A stretch of DNA of 5,685 nt from Malacoplasma sp. GTDB lineage: Bacteria; Bacillota_I; Bacilli_A; Mycoplasmatales; Mycoplasmoidaceae. Positions 1 to 5,685 of this stretch are shown here, piece by piece. Location of the stretch: positions 1-5,685 of the forward strand of contig JAIDMU010000211.1 of assembly GCA_029050415.1 (NCBI GenBank), in the 5' to 3' direction. A program made the position numbers and the translations under genes. How positions within the stretch are numbered: position 1 is the stretch's first letter; every line of letters starts with the position of its first letter. The notes beneath the pieces are model-generated. The model did not search any database and was not told the origin of the DNA. It saw nothing but the letters and a program-made list of their open reading frames with translations.

Positions 1-552
1 GTAAGTAATTCTTTTTTTCAAATAAAAAATAATTTGTTTAAATTATCTCATTATTCACTTTTTAATTCTGATACTTTTTTTACTGAAAAAATAAAATTAA
101 TTGATAATAATATGAATTGATTTACTAAAGGAGTTACAAATAGCAAGAATACACCTATTTTTACAGGTTTAGGTAGTCTTTTTGGATACCTGATAGTTTT
201 GTATTTAAAAAATAGACCTCTTTTTTGTTATTTTTGGTATCTTTATTCAGTGAGTTTTTGATTTTTAGGAACTTTATTTATTATTTGCCAATTATTGAAA
301 ACAAAAATCCAGTTTGCTAAAATAATAAATCTTATAGGATCTGTTTATACAAGTTTTTGGTTATTTATTAATGTATTAGTGATTTCTTTATTTTTTTCTT
401 TACCTTTTGTTAATGAATTTAAATTTATTTATTTTTTTACAAACAATACTTTGCTTTTAAGAGTTGCTATAATTTTTTTCATCAATATTTTTTATATTAA
501 TGTTTTAGGTTTATGTTTAAACTACTTTATTAAAGACAGAATGCATTTATAA
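1..552 (+). CDS. 3' part of a multi-spanning membrane protein, unknown function (copy A)
   Basis: The frame is open from the first base to the TAA at 550-552, giving 183 residues; the start lies upstream of the window. One TGA near position 118 and another near 258 must be read as Trp. The first ~50 residues are polar (IKNNLFKLSHYSLFNSD); the rest has about four hydrophobic segments, around residues 60-75, 83-98, 112-130 and 150-172, ending in the basic tail KDRMHL. It is clearly paralogous to the product of 1920-2897. The block F.IKN.L.KL..YSLFNSD matches with an offset of about 152 residues, followed by FWFLGTL, GS.YT.FW.F.N and N.FYI. If the offset holds along the whole protein, the full length is about 335 residues, against 325 for the other copy. 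I do not recognise the family. Integral membrane location is inferred from hydrophobicity only. A TTG at 295 could be called as a start, but it would cut the conserved block off. Confidence 0.75.
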
Positions 553-594
553 ATTTAAAAAATCAAAATTTAGTTTTTTAAATTACTTTTTTTT
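552..594 (+). terminator. Probable AT-only terminator hairpin after copy A
   Basis: An 11-bp perfect inverted repeat (552-562 with 574-584, arm aatttaaaaaa) begins at the last base of the stop codon. Its loop is 11 bases, and a T8 run at 587-594 follows. The stem has no G:C pair, so it would be weak, but position and T-run fit an intrinsic terminator. Confidence 0.45.
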
Positions 595-595
595 A

Positions 596-624
596 TTGCT
601 TTTCAATTATGATAAAAATATAAG
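596..624 (+). promoter_or_regulatory. Candidate sigma-A-type promoter for the 644-1696 gene
   Basis: A -35-like TTGCTT (596-601) is separated by 17 bases from a -10-like TATAAG (619-624), which would start transcription near 631. A second -10-like hexamer, TATGAT (608-613), overlaps it. In DNA this AT-rich such matches are common, so the support is mainly position, just after the putative terminator and just before the gene. Confidence 0.35.
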
Positions 625-643
625 AATTAAAATAGGTATTTTT

Positions 644-1696
644 ATGAAAAAAATTAAAAAAGGCGCACTTATAATTTCTGGAATATTTTTTTCTTTAAGT
701 GCTATTCCTATTAGCATTATTGGTAATAGTTATGATGATAAAAACATAAAAATTAAAAATTATTTTTCTGCAATTAATGAAAGTTCAGAAAATATCAACA
801 AGATTTTATCTAATAAAGATGATGATGATTTGTTGGAAATAAAAAACAATATAAATAATTTTTTTAACTCAAATTATGAAAATAATAAAATTGAAATCAA
901 AAAAAATTCAGTAATTTCAAAAAATAATAATTCAATTTTTGAATCTGATAATGAAATTTTAGATCATAAAATTTTAAATGATGTAAAAAATAAAAGTTTA
1001 GAATATTTTGATTTATTTGTGAATGATAAATTTTCTTTTTCAGATTTATTGTCAATGGCTAATGATTCAGGTTACACATATGAAAATCAATTAGAAGATT
1101 TAGAAAATATAAAAAATAATGAAAATAATAAAAGTTTTATAAAATCCACAAATTTGCATGCAAAGGTAAATGCTTATGAAGATAATTCAAATTTGGAAAA
1201 AGAGAAAAAATCTTTTTCTTTTGTTATAGAAAAATTTAAAGATGCAGGAATAAAATCTGCTGGTTTTTCTATAGCTGCCGCTGCTATTGCTGCTGGTTAT
1301 TGATCTCTATCTTTTTGGACTTTAGGTGCTACAGTTCCAAGTGCTATTGCTGCAACTGCACAGGCCACTGTATTTGCAGTTGAAGGTGCTATTTATGGAG
1401 GGTCTTATGAAACTTTTAAAAATTCAAAAGATTACAAGTCAATAAAAGATTTAGAAATTTTTGATTATTATTATGGCACATTATCATGATCAGCAAATTT
1501 TGGTTTAATTGTAGAAAATGTTAAGTCTTTTGTTGGTGGTATGATGAGTGTTTTTAATATGATAAAATATTCTACCATTGCTATTAGAGTTGGTGTTTTA
1601 GCAACTTCTTGGGCAGTGCCAACTGGTTTAGCTTTTTTGACAAGTGCAGAGTTTATTTTAAGTATTTGTAATCTTGTTTTTAATGCACCATTTTAA
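644..1696 (+). CDS. Secreted/membrane-inserting protein with Ala/Gly-rich hydrophobic C-terminal domain, unknown function
   Basis: The gene gives 350 residues when TGA is read as Trp (at 1301 and in LSWSANF); it ends in TAA at 1694-1696. I chose the ATG at 644 because it begins a typical export signal (MKKIKKGALIISGIFF, then SLSAIPISIIG). The in-frame TTG at 596 would bury this behind 16 polar residues. Only a weak TAGG lies upstream. No Cys sits in the signal region, so it is not an evident lipoprotein. Residues ~29-200 are Asn/Lys/Asp/Glu-rich and look mostly helical or disordered. From ~203 the character changes sharply: an Ala/Gly-rich stretch (AAAAIAAG, ATVPSAIAATAQATVFAVEGAIYGG), a short polar part (255-275), then further apolar amphipathic segments to the C-terminus (286-346). 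This could be a membrane-inserting hairpin domain. It lies between two paralogous membrane-protein genes. I do not recognise the family; a pore-forming effector is only an inference, and a surface antigen is equally possible. Confidence 0.8.
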
Positions 1697-1717
1697 TCCT
1701 ATATTTATTAATATATT

Positions 1718-1757
1718 AAATAACTTTAATAAATAAAAACTTTATTAAAGTTATTTT
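1718..1757 (+). terminator. Perfect 16-bp hairpin after the secreted-protein gene
   Basis: Arms at 1718-1733 and 1741-1756 are exact reverse complements (aaataactttaataaa), with the 7-base loop taaaaac. It starts 21 bases after the stop codon. The T-run after the stem is short (tttt at 1754-1757, partly inside the stem), but the length and position fit an intrinsic terminator. The A-rich opposite side would also allow action on the other strand, though no gene is seen there. Confidence 0.65.
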
Positions 1758-1919
1758 CTAAAGTTATACTTGTTTATTTTTATTTTTGAAAAAATATAAA
1801 CCAATTAAGTTAATTAAAAATTTAGATGTATTGATAAGATAAAATTATTTATTATTGTGATTGTATTAATTAACTAAAATAATAACATTATATTAATTAC
1901 TTATTTGTGGAAATTACTT

Positions 1920-2897
1920 ATGGAAAAAGACATTACTTTATTAAACAAATTCAGTGAATTAAAATTACCTTGATGATTATTGGTTGTACCAATTTTTAAC
2001 AATGTAACTTACTTAATTATTTTTAAATCTTGATTTGCAGAATTTAGTGATAGAAAGTTTATTTTTAATTATTACTTTTGGGAAAAAATTAAAACTTTTG
2101 GTGTTCTTATAGTTTCTTTAATTGTGTTTTCAATTTTAATTTGTATTTTTATAACTATTGATTTTAAATTTGATTCATACAATTCAGATTATATATATGA
2201 AAAATTTTGTTATGTCTTTGCAGGAATAGCAGTCTTGTTTAATTTTTTATATCATCCTATTAATTTAATTTTTAGACCGAGAAAAATTGTAAAGCAATAT
2301 GAAAAATATTATGAAACACAAAACCATAAAAAAATAAATTTTTCTATTTCTAGCAATAGTTTCATTAATTACAAAATTGACGATCCCCTTTTTAATATAA
2401 AAAATAAATTATCAAAACTAACATATTATTCACTGTTTAATTCTGATATTGAATTTGTGAAAAAAATTAGAAATTTAGATATAAATGAAAATACTTTTAT
2501 TTCAGCTTTTGATAAAGAAAGAGTTAAAAATAAAATTGTAAAACCTTCATCTTCTGGATATAGATACTTATTTTCTACAGGATTTTGATTTTTAGGAACA
2601 TTGAATATTTTATTTAATTTGTTCAACAAAAAAGATAAATTCATTAAAAAAAATAAATATTTTAGGTTCACTTTATACAGGCTTTTGAATTTTTGTTAAT
2701 ATATTTTATTTTTATTGTTTTTTATTTTTTATGCAGCAGAAAGTTTAAAAAATATTACTTTCTTTTCAGATGAATCTTTATGAATTTTTATTAGATGTGC
2801 TTCATACATTTTGTTTAATGTATTTTATATTCACTTTATTGGATTTATATTTAGTTTGTGTGCAAAAAATCAATTCCAATTCACTAAAAAACTATAA
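1920..2897 (+). pseudogene. Second paralogous multi-spanning membrane protein (copy B), frame disrupted twice
   Basis: From ATG 1920 the frame reads through several TGA(Trp) codons (two adjacent ones give PWWLLVVP). Hydrophobic segments lie at about residues 17-38, 58-82 and 93-113. A polar, basic region of about 100 residues follows (114-215), then the FWFLGTL segment. Around residue 243, at an A8 tract (2646-2653), the similarity to copy A moves to the next frame (INILGSLYTGFW against INLIGSVYTSFW). Between about 2700 and 2732, in T-rich DNA, it returns to the original frame (YAAESLKN to FIFSLCAKN) and ends at TAA 2895-2897. The uncorrected frame stops at 2697-2699, giving a 259-residue product without the last membrane segments. 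Corrected length is about 325 residues. No good Shine-Dalgarno precedes the ATG; there is only a GGA at 1909-1911. This may be a decayed gene, a phase-variable gene, or homopolymer sequencing error. Function unknown. Confidence 0.7.
2646..2653 (+). repeat. A8 homopolymer at the first frame break of copy B
   Basis: The tract of eight A residues lies inside the coding region, exactly where the similarity to copy A changes frame. With seven A residues the reading would run on as FIKKINILGSLYT, matching copy A. Such tracts slip during replication and transcription, and are also classic sites of sequencing error. Confidence 0.75.
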
Positions 2898-2935
2898 AAT
2901 ATAAAACTATTACCCTTATTTAATTTTTAATAATC

Positions 2936-2965
2936 TTAAAAAATTTTAGTTATATAAATTATAAT
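2936..2965 (+). promoter_or_regulatory. Promoter of tRNA-Trp
   Basis: A consensus -10 TATAAT (2960-2965) stands 10 bases before the mature tRNA 5' end. A -35-like TTAAAA (2936-2941, 4 of 6 matches to TTGACA) is 18 bases upstream of it. The predicted start near 2972 leaves a very short 5' leader for RNase P to remove. Confidence 0.6.
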
Positions 2966-2975
2966 ATTTAGGTTT

Positions 2976-3050
2976 AGGGGTATAGTTCAATGGTAGAACG
3001 GCGGACTTCAAATCCGCGTGTTGTGGGTTCGAGTCCTGCTACCCCTGCCA
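2976..3050 (+). tRNA. tRNA-Trp, anticodon UCA (reads UGA as tryptophan)
   Basis: The full 75-base cloverleaf can be drawn. The acceptor stem is aggggta (2976-2982) with tacccct (3040-3046). The D stem is gttc (2985-2988) with gaac (2996-2999). The anticodon stem is gcgga (3001-3005) with tccgc (3013-3017), and the 7-base loop cttcaaa has anticodon TCA at 3008-3010. The variable loop is gtgtt. The T stem gtggg/cctgc holds the loop ttcgagt. Discriminator G at 3047 and a genome-encoded CCA (3048-3050) complete it. UCA reads UGA, and by wobble also UGG, as tryptophan, the known reassignment in Mycoplasma and Spiroplasma. A bacterial selenocysteine tRNA also has UCA, but it is much longer, with an extended acceptor stem and a large variable arm, and so is excluded. 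The gene has its own promoter and terminator, so it is probably transcribed alone. Confidence 0.96.
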
Positions 3051-3060
3051 TTTAAATTTA

Positions 3061-3095
3061 AAAAGCATCAAGTTAATCTTGGTGCTTTTTATTTT
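3061..3095 (+). terminator. Intrinsic terminator of tRNA-Trp
   Basis: A 12-bp stem (3061-3072 with 3078-3089, arm aaaagcatcaag) has one G:U pair, the 5-base loop ttaat, and a T-rich tail from 3086 onward. It begins 10 bases after the CCA end. It is the most canonical terminator in the window. Confidence 0.85.
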
Positions 3096-3106
3096 TTATT
3101 TTTGTA

Positions 3107-3112
3107 TATAAT
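3107..3112 (+). promoter_or_regulatory. Candidate -10 box for the ktrB gene
   Basis: A perfect TATAAT lies 18 bases before the ATG, between the tRNA terminator and the gene. No convincing -35 is visible at 16-18 bases; TTGGTG at 3079-3084 is 22 bases away and sits in the terminator stem. If used, the mRNA leader would be only about 10 bases, consistent with the lack of a Shine-Dalgarno. Confidence 0.4.
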
Positions 3113-3129
3113 AAACTATTATTTTAGCT

Positions 3130-5103
3130 ATGGGAAATAGAATTAGTAATTTTAAAAGAAAAATTAAAAATAGGATAAAAAGGATTTCTTTATCTGTAAA
3201 AAGTTTTAATTTTTCTGTCTCAAAAAAATTAAAGTTTTTACTACTAATGCACTGAACTTTTCCAAAAAAAATATTTTTAGGTATTTTGATTATTTGAATT
3301 TTTGGTGCAATTCTTTTATATACTCCATGAGCTATTAATTATGAATCATATACTTATGTAAACAATGAATATGTTTTTAAACTAAGTCAGATTAAAGATG
3401 TAAATATTTTTATCAGTCAACACTCATCAAATGAGTTTCACTATAACTTTTTGCAAGCTATATTTACTTCTGCTTCTGCTTTTACCAACACTGGTTTAAC
3501 AATTGTTTCTTCAATTGGGTCAGAATTTTCAATTTTTGGTCAATTTGTTGTTTTTGCTTTGATTGAAGTTGGTGGCTTTGGGTATGCTTCATTATTTTAT
3601 TTATTTGGAAAAATGATTCGAAAAATCAGTAAAAAAGATTTATTTAGTACTTCACTTTTAAATATAGAAAGAGGAGGAACAAAAGTATCTGATTCTTCTA
3701 AAATGATTGTAAAAATCTTTTTTATAATGGTTATTTTTCAATTAATTTTTACTTTTGTTTTAAGTGGATTCTTTTTCTCTACACCTTTGTATGAGCAACA
3801 AAGTTGAGAAAATTTATTAAATAAATTATCAATTACTAATCCAAATGGAAAATTTGATATTGGTAACTTTAAAGGTATAACTTTACAAGAAATAAAAGAT
3901 GTTAGTAATGATAATTTATTTAGTTTAACTTTTGATAATATTGAAAAAAAATTAATTCCCACACATGGAGACTATGGCAAATCTTTTTGATATGCAATGT
4001 TTATATCGTGTTCTTCAATTAACAATGCAGGATTTGATTTATTTGGCTCAACTTCTTTACAGTTGTTAAGAAATGATTATGGCATACCAATTCAATTTAT
4101 TGTTTTAATTTTGGTTTTTCTTGGTGGTATTGGTTTTCCTGTTTTATATGACATTTTAATTCAGTTAGAATGATTTTGAAAATATAAGATAATGTTTAAA
4201 ATTTTTAAAAAGAAAGAATACTCAAGACTAATTAAACCTAAATTAAGTAACTTTGCAAAGTTATGTTTATTATCTGCATTAATAGTTAGTATTATTTCAA
4301 TTTTAATCTTATTTTTAACTGAATATATTGGTTCTAATAATCATTTGGAAATTGAATTATCTCAAGAAGGTGGAAAAATGATAAAAAGCAATGTATCTTT
4401 AATGAATTATCCTGATTTTGTTATTTTTAAAGATAGTGAAATTAAACCAATAACTATAAATTTTTGGGGAAATAACCCTTCTTTTAATAAAAATTTTTCT
4501 GTAATATTCAATGCTTTATGTTGTAGATCTGCTGGATTTTCAACTGTAAACTTTCAAAGTTTATCAGAAGCTTCAATTATTATATTTTCAATTTTAATGT
4601 TTATTGGAACTTCACCATCATCAACAGGTGGAGGTATTAGAACAACTACTTTATTTATTATTTTTAAATCTTTATTTAGTTGGTTTAGAGGGGTTGAAAG
4701 AACAAGTGTTTTCAAAAGAAAAGTTCCAATTAAAACAATAAATAATTCTTATCTTGTTTTTTTAAGTGGATTAGTTTTAGTGTCTTTTTTCACAGTAATT
4801 ATGTATGTTACAAGTAATCATACAATTTTAGACAATAATTTGGTTAAAGATTTTTATGATAATAAAGGTAAGGTTTTAGATTTTTCATCTTTCTTCTTTG
4901 AAGCTTGTTCAGCTTTTGGTACATCTGGTAATTCATTTGGAATTACAGGTTCTTCTCATATTCAAGCATGAAATTTAATCATTTTAATGATTTTGATGTT
5001 TATTGGACAAATGGGTGTTTCATCTTCTTTGCTACTATTTGCTAGAAAGGTTCCTAAAAAACGGGAAACTTTCTATTTAGAAGAAGATATTAGAATAGGA
5101 TAA
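3130..5103 (+). CDS. ktrB: KtrB/TrkH-family potassium uptake membrane subunit
   Basis: The protein is the membrane-embedded, ion-conducting subunit of a Ktr/Trk-type potassium uptake system, normally gated by a cytoplasmic KtrA/TrkA ring. It has 657 residues with TGA as Trp (for example 42, 56, 67, 226, 287, 348, 350, 614). Four pore-loop repeats carry the family glycines: TSASAFTNTGL (G122), SCSSINNAGF (G301), CCRSAGFSTV (G469) and EACSAFGTSGNS (G600). The Gly/Ser-rich motif GTSPSSTGGGIRTT (493-506) matches the third-repeat gate-loop motif (STGGGIK). The C-terminus FYLEEDIRIG is typical. It is longer than usual KtrB (~450 residues) because of a basic N-terminal tail of about 45 residues and polar insertions around 222-283 and 395-455. 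The family Arg in the last helix (FIGR.GP) is replaced by Gln627. The ATG has no Shine-Dalgarno; an ATG at codon 40 is less likely because the basic tail precedes helix 1 naturally. No KtrA gene follows directly. Confidence 0.93.
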
Positions 5104-5302
5104 TAAAAATATTTTTTAAATAAGTTCTAAATAAAGATTAATTTACCATCATTAACAGAATATTAATTATATGAAAACTAGATTTTTTATATTCATATAA
5201 TATTAACTATTATGGTTAAATCTATTGAGATTTTGTGTCTTAAATTTAAGTAAAATTTTTATAAAAAACTTGTTATATGGTATATATTTATGTTGTTTAC
5301 TA

Positions 5303-5336
5303 TTGACTTTTTAGTTTTTTTATGGATTAATATAAG
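5303..5336 (+). promoter_or_regulatory. Candidate promoter for the VDP-repeat protein gene
   Basis: TTGACT (5303-5308) matches five of six bases of the -35 consensus. The -10 is unclear: TAATAT (5328-5333) is at 19 bases and TATAAG (5331-5336) at 22 bases. The hexamers are good but the spacing is not ideal. Confidence 0.35.
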
Positions 5337-5369
5337 TTACCTAGATAAATAAGGAGTATTAATACAAAA

Positions 5370-5398
5370 AACAAATAGATACTAAAAGACTATTTGTT
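5370..5398 (+). promoter_or_regulatory. Stem-loop in the leader of the VDP-repeat gene
   Basis: A 9-bp perfect stem (aacaaatag, 5370-5378, with 5390-5398) encloses an 11-base loop. It lies 36 bases before the start codon, with no U-tract after it, so it is not an evident terminator. It could protect the mRNA 5' end or bind a regulator; no known riboswitch class is recognised. Confidence 0.35.
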
Positions 5399-5420
5399 GT
5401 GTTATTAACTCTTTAAGAGT

Positions 5421-5426
5421 AGGAGA
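5421..5426 (+). promoter_or_regulatory. Strong Shine-Dalgarno, AGGAGA
   Basis: AGGAGA stands 8 bases before ATG 5435 and is the only strong ribosome binding site in the window. It fixes the start of the VDP-repeat gene and suggests high expression compared with the SD-poor genes upstream. Confidence 0.8.
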
Positions 5427-5434
5427 AAATATTT

Positions 5435-5685
5435 ATGAGCGCAAAAAAGAAAATTTTAATATCTGCAAGTATTGGTACTGCTGCAGTTGTGGCGGGTGTT
5501 GCCCCATCAGTTGCATCATTAACTAATACACAATCATCTAGTGTTGATGTACCAGTTGACCCTGTTGACCCAGTTGACCCAGTGGACCCTGTAGATCCTG
5601 TTGATCCAGTTGATCCAGTTGATCCAGTTGAACCAGTTGAAAATGTAGATCCAGTTGAATATGTAGATACAGAACAAAAAGAAAA
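5435..5685 (+). CDS. N-terminus of a secreted/surface protein with Val-Asp-Pro repeats (partial)
   Basis: Eighty-three codons are present before the window ends; the rest of the gene lies outside. Residues 1-~30 (MSAKKKILISASIGTAAVV...) form a basic start followed by a hydrophobic, Ala-rich signal segment, without a lipobox Cys. A short Ser/Thr/Asn linker follows (TNTQSSSVDVP). Residues 41-67 are nine tandem tripeptides, eight VDP and one VEP. They degenerate into VEN-VDP-VEY-VDT and then a charged sequence (EQKE). Such acidic Pro-rich repeats usually form an extended spacer holding a functional domain away from the cell surface, so a surface adhesin or antigen is plausible. The functional domain is not visible. 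Codon use is less AT-biased than in the neighbours (GAC, GCC, GCG, AGC), and the Shine-Dalgarno is strong. Confidence 0.85.
   Translation, partial: MSAKKKILISASIGTAAVVAGVAPSVASLTNTQSSSVDVPVDPVDPVDPVDPVDPVDPVDPVDPVEPVENVDPVEYVDTEQKE
5555..5635 (+). repeat. 9-bp tandem repeat encoding (VDP)8-VEP
   Basis: Nine in-phase 9-base units follow the pattern GTN-GAY-CCN. Units 1-4 use GAC for Asp and units 5-8 use GAT; unit 9 has GAA (Glu). Units 6-8 are identical (gttgatcca), and so are units 2 and 3 (gttgaccca), as expected from stepwise duplication. Related, weaker units continue to 5671. Confidence 0.92.

Larger units (their letters stand above)
5104..5434 (+). other. Gene-free leader/intergenic region before the VDP-repeat gene
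   Basis: I see no convincing gene in these 331 bases; the reading frames are very short. Visible structure includes a 10-bp inverted repeat (5166-5175 with 5192-5201, 16-base loop), the palindrome gtattaatac (5356-5365) and a 9-bp stem-loop (5370-5378 with 5390-5398). A 6-bp hairpin (5408-5413 with 5415-5420) lies directly before the Shine-Dalgarno. A promoter candidate lies near 5303-5336. No clear T-tailed terminator follows ktrB. If that promoter is used, the mRNA would carry a structured leader of roughly 90 bases. Confidence 0.55.

Noticed and set aside
1758..1919. Small gene or regulatory RNA between the hairpin and copy B
   Set aside because: Only AT-rich sequence with scattered weak -35/-10-like words (TTGTGA at 1855, TATATT at 1889); no frame, stem or spacing stands out.
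2426..2671. Minus-strand ORF of 81 codons
   Set aside because: It is antisense to copy B, whose + strand product has clear paralogue similarity; no ribosome site or recognisable protein.
2976..3050. Selenocysteine tRNA, because of the UCA anticodon
   Set aside because: The length (75 bases), 7-bp acceptor stem and 5-base variable loop are those of a standard tRNA, and the genes nearby use TGA as an ordinary Trp codon.
3738..3962. Minus-strand ORF of 74 codons
   Set aside because: It is antisense to a polar loop of ktrB and is a shadow of that gene.
4192..4971. Separate second transporter gene starting at ATG 4192
   Set aside because: It is in the same frame as the upstream part of ktrB; the apparent breaks are TGA(Trp) codons, and the four pore repeats are needed in one chain.
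5166..5201. Terminator of ktrB formed by the 10-bp inverted repeat
   Set aside because: The 16-base loop is long, no T-run follows, and the stem is nearly all A:T.
5555..5635. CRISPR-like or mobile-element repeat
   Set aside because: The units are 9 bases, contiguous without spacers, and in phase with an open frame; it is a protein-coding tandem repeat.

Overview
The window looks like chromosomal DNA of a mollicute that reads UGA as tryptophan, most likely Spiroplasma, Mesoplasma/Entomoplasma or Mycoplasma; I cannot fix the genus by eye. The evidence is very low GC, reading frames that stay open only if TGA codes for Trp (8 of the 10 Trp codons in the potassium-transporter gene are TGA), and a tRNA-Trp gene with anticodon TCA. 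With code 11 every larger gene would appear broken. Everything I can support lies on the + strand.

Layout. (1) 1-552: 3' end of a multi-spanning membrane protein of unknown function (copy A). (2) 644-1696: a complete 350-residue secreted or membrane-inserting protein with an N-terminal signal segment, an Asn/Lys/Asp/Glu-rich middle and an Ala/Gly-rich hydrophobic C-terminal third. A perfect 16-bp hairpin follows it. (3) 1920-2897: a second member of the family of copy A (copy B), with its reading frame disturbed twice, at an A8 tract and again about 50-90 bases later. (4) 2976-3050: tRNA-Trp(UCA) with its own promoter and terminator. (5) 3130-5103: a complete KtrB/TrkH-type potassium-uptake subunit of 657 residues. 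(6) 5104-5434: a 331-base gene-free stretch that appears to be a promoter and leader. (7) 5435 to the window end: the start of a surface or secreted protein with a signal segment, a strong Shine-Dalgarno and a run of Val-Asp-Pro tripeptide repeats.

How the parts relate. The tRNA and KtrB are housekeeping. tRNA-Trp(UCA) is what makes the surrounding genes translatable. KtrB normally works with a cytoplasmic KtrA/TrkA subunit, which is not beside it here. The accessory-looking part is 1-2897, where a secreted protein with a hydrophobic Ala/Gly-rich C-terminal domain lies between two paralogous multi-spanning membrane proteins. A secreted pore-former or membrane effector with cognate membrane partners (immunity or transport) is a possible reading, but it rests only on topology and arrangement. 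I recognise no homologue of any of the three proteins. The VDP-repeat protein at the right edge resembles the repeat-bearing, size-variable surface proteins common in mollicutes.
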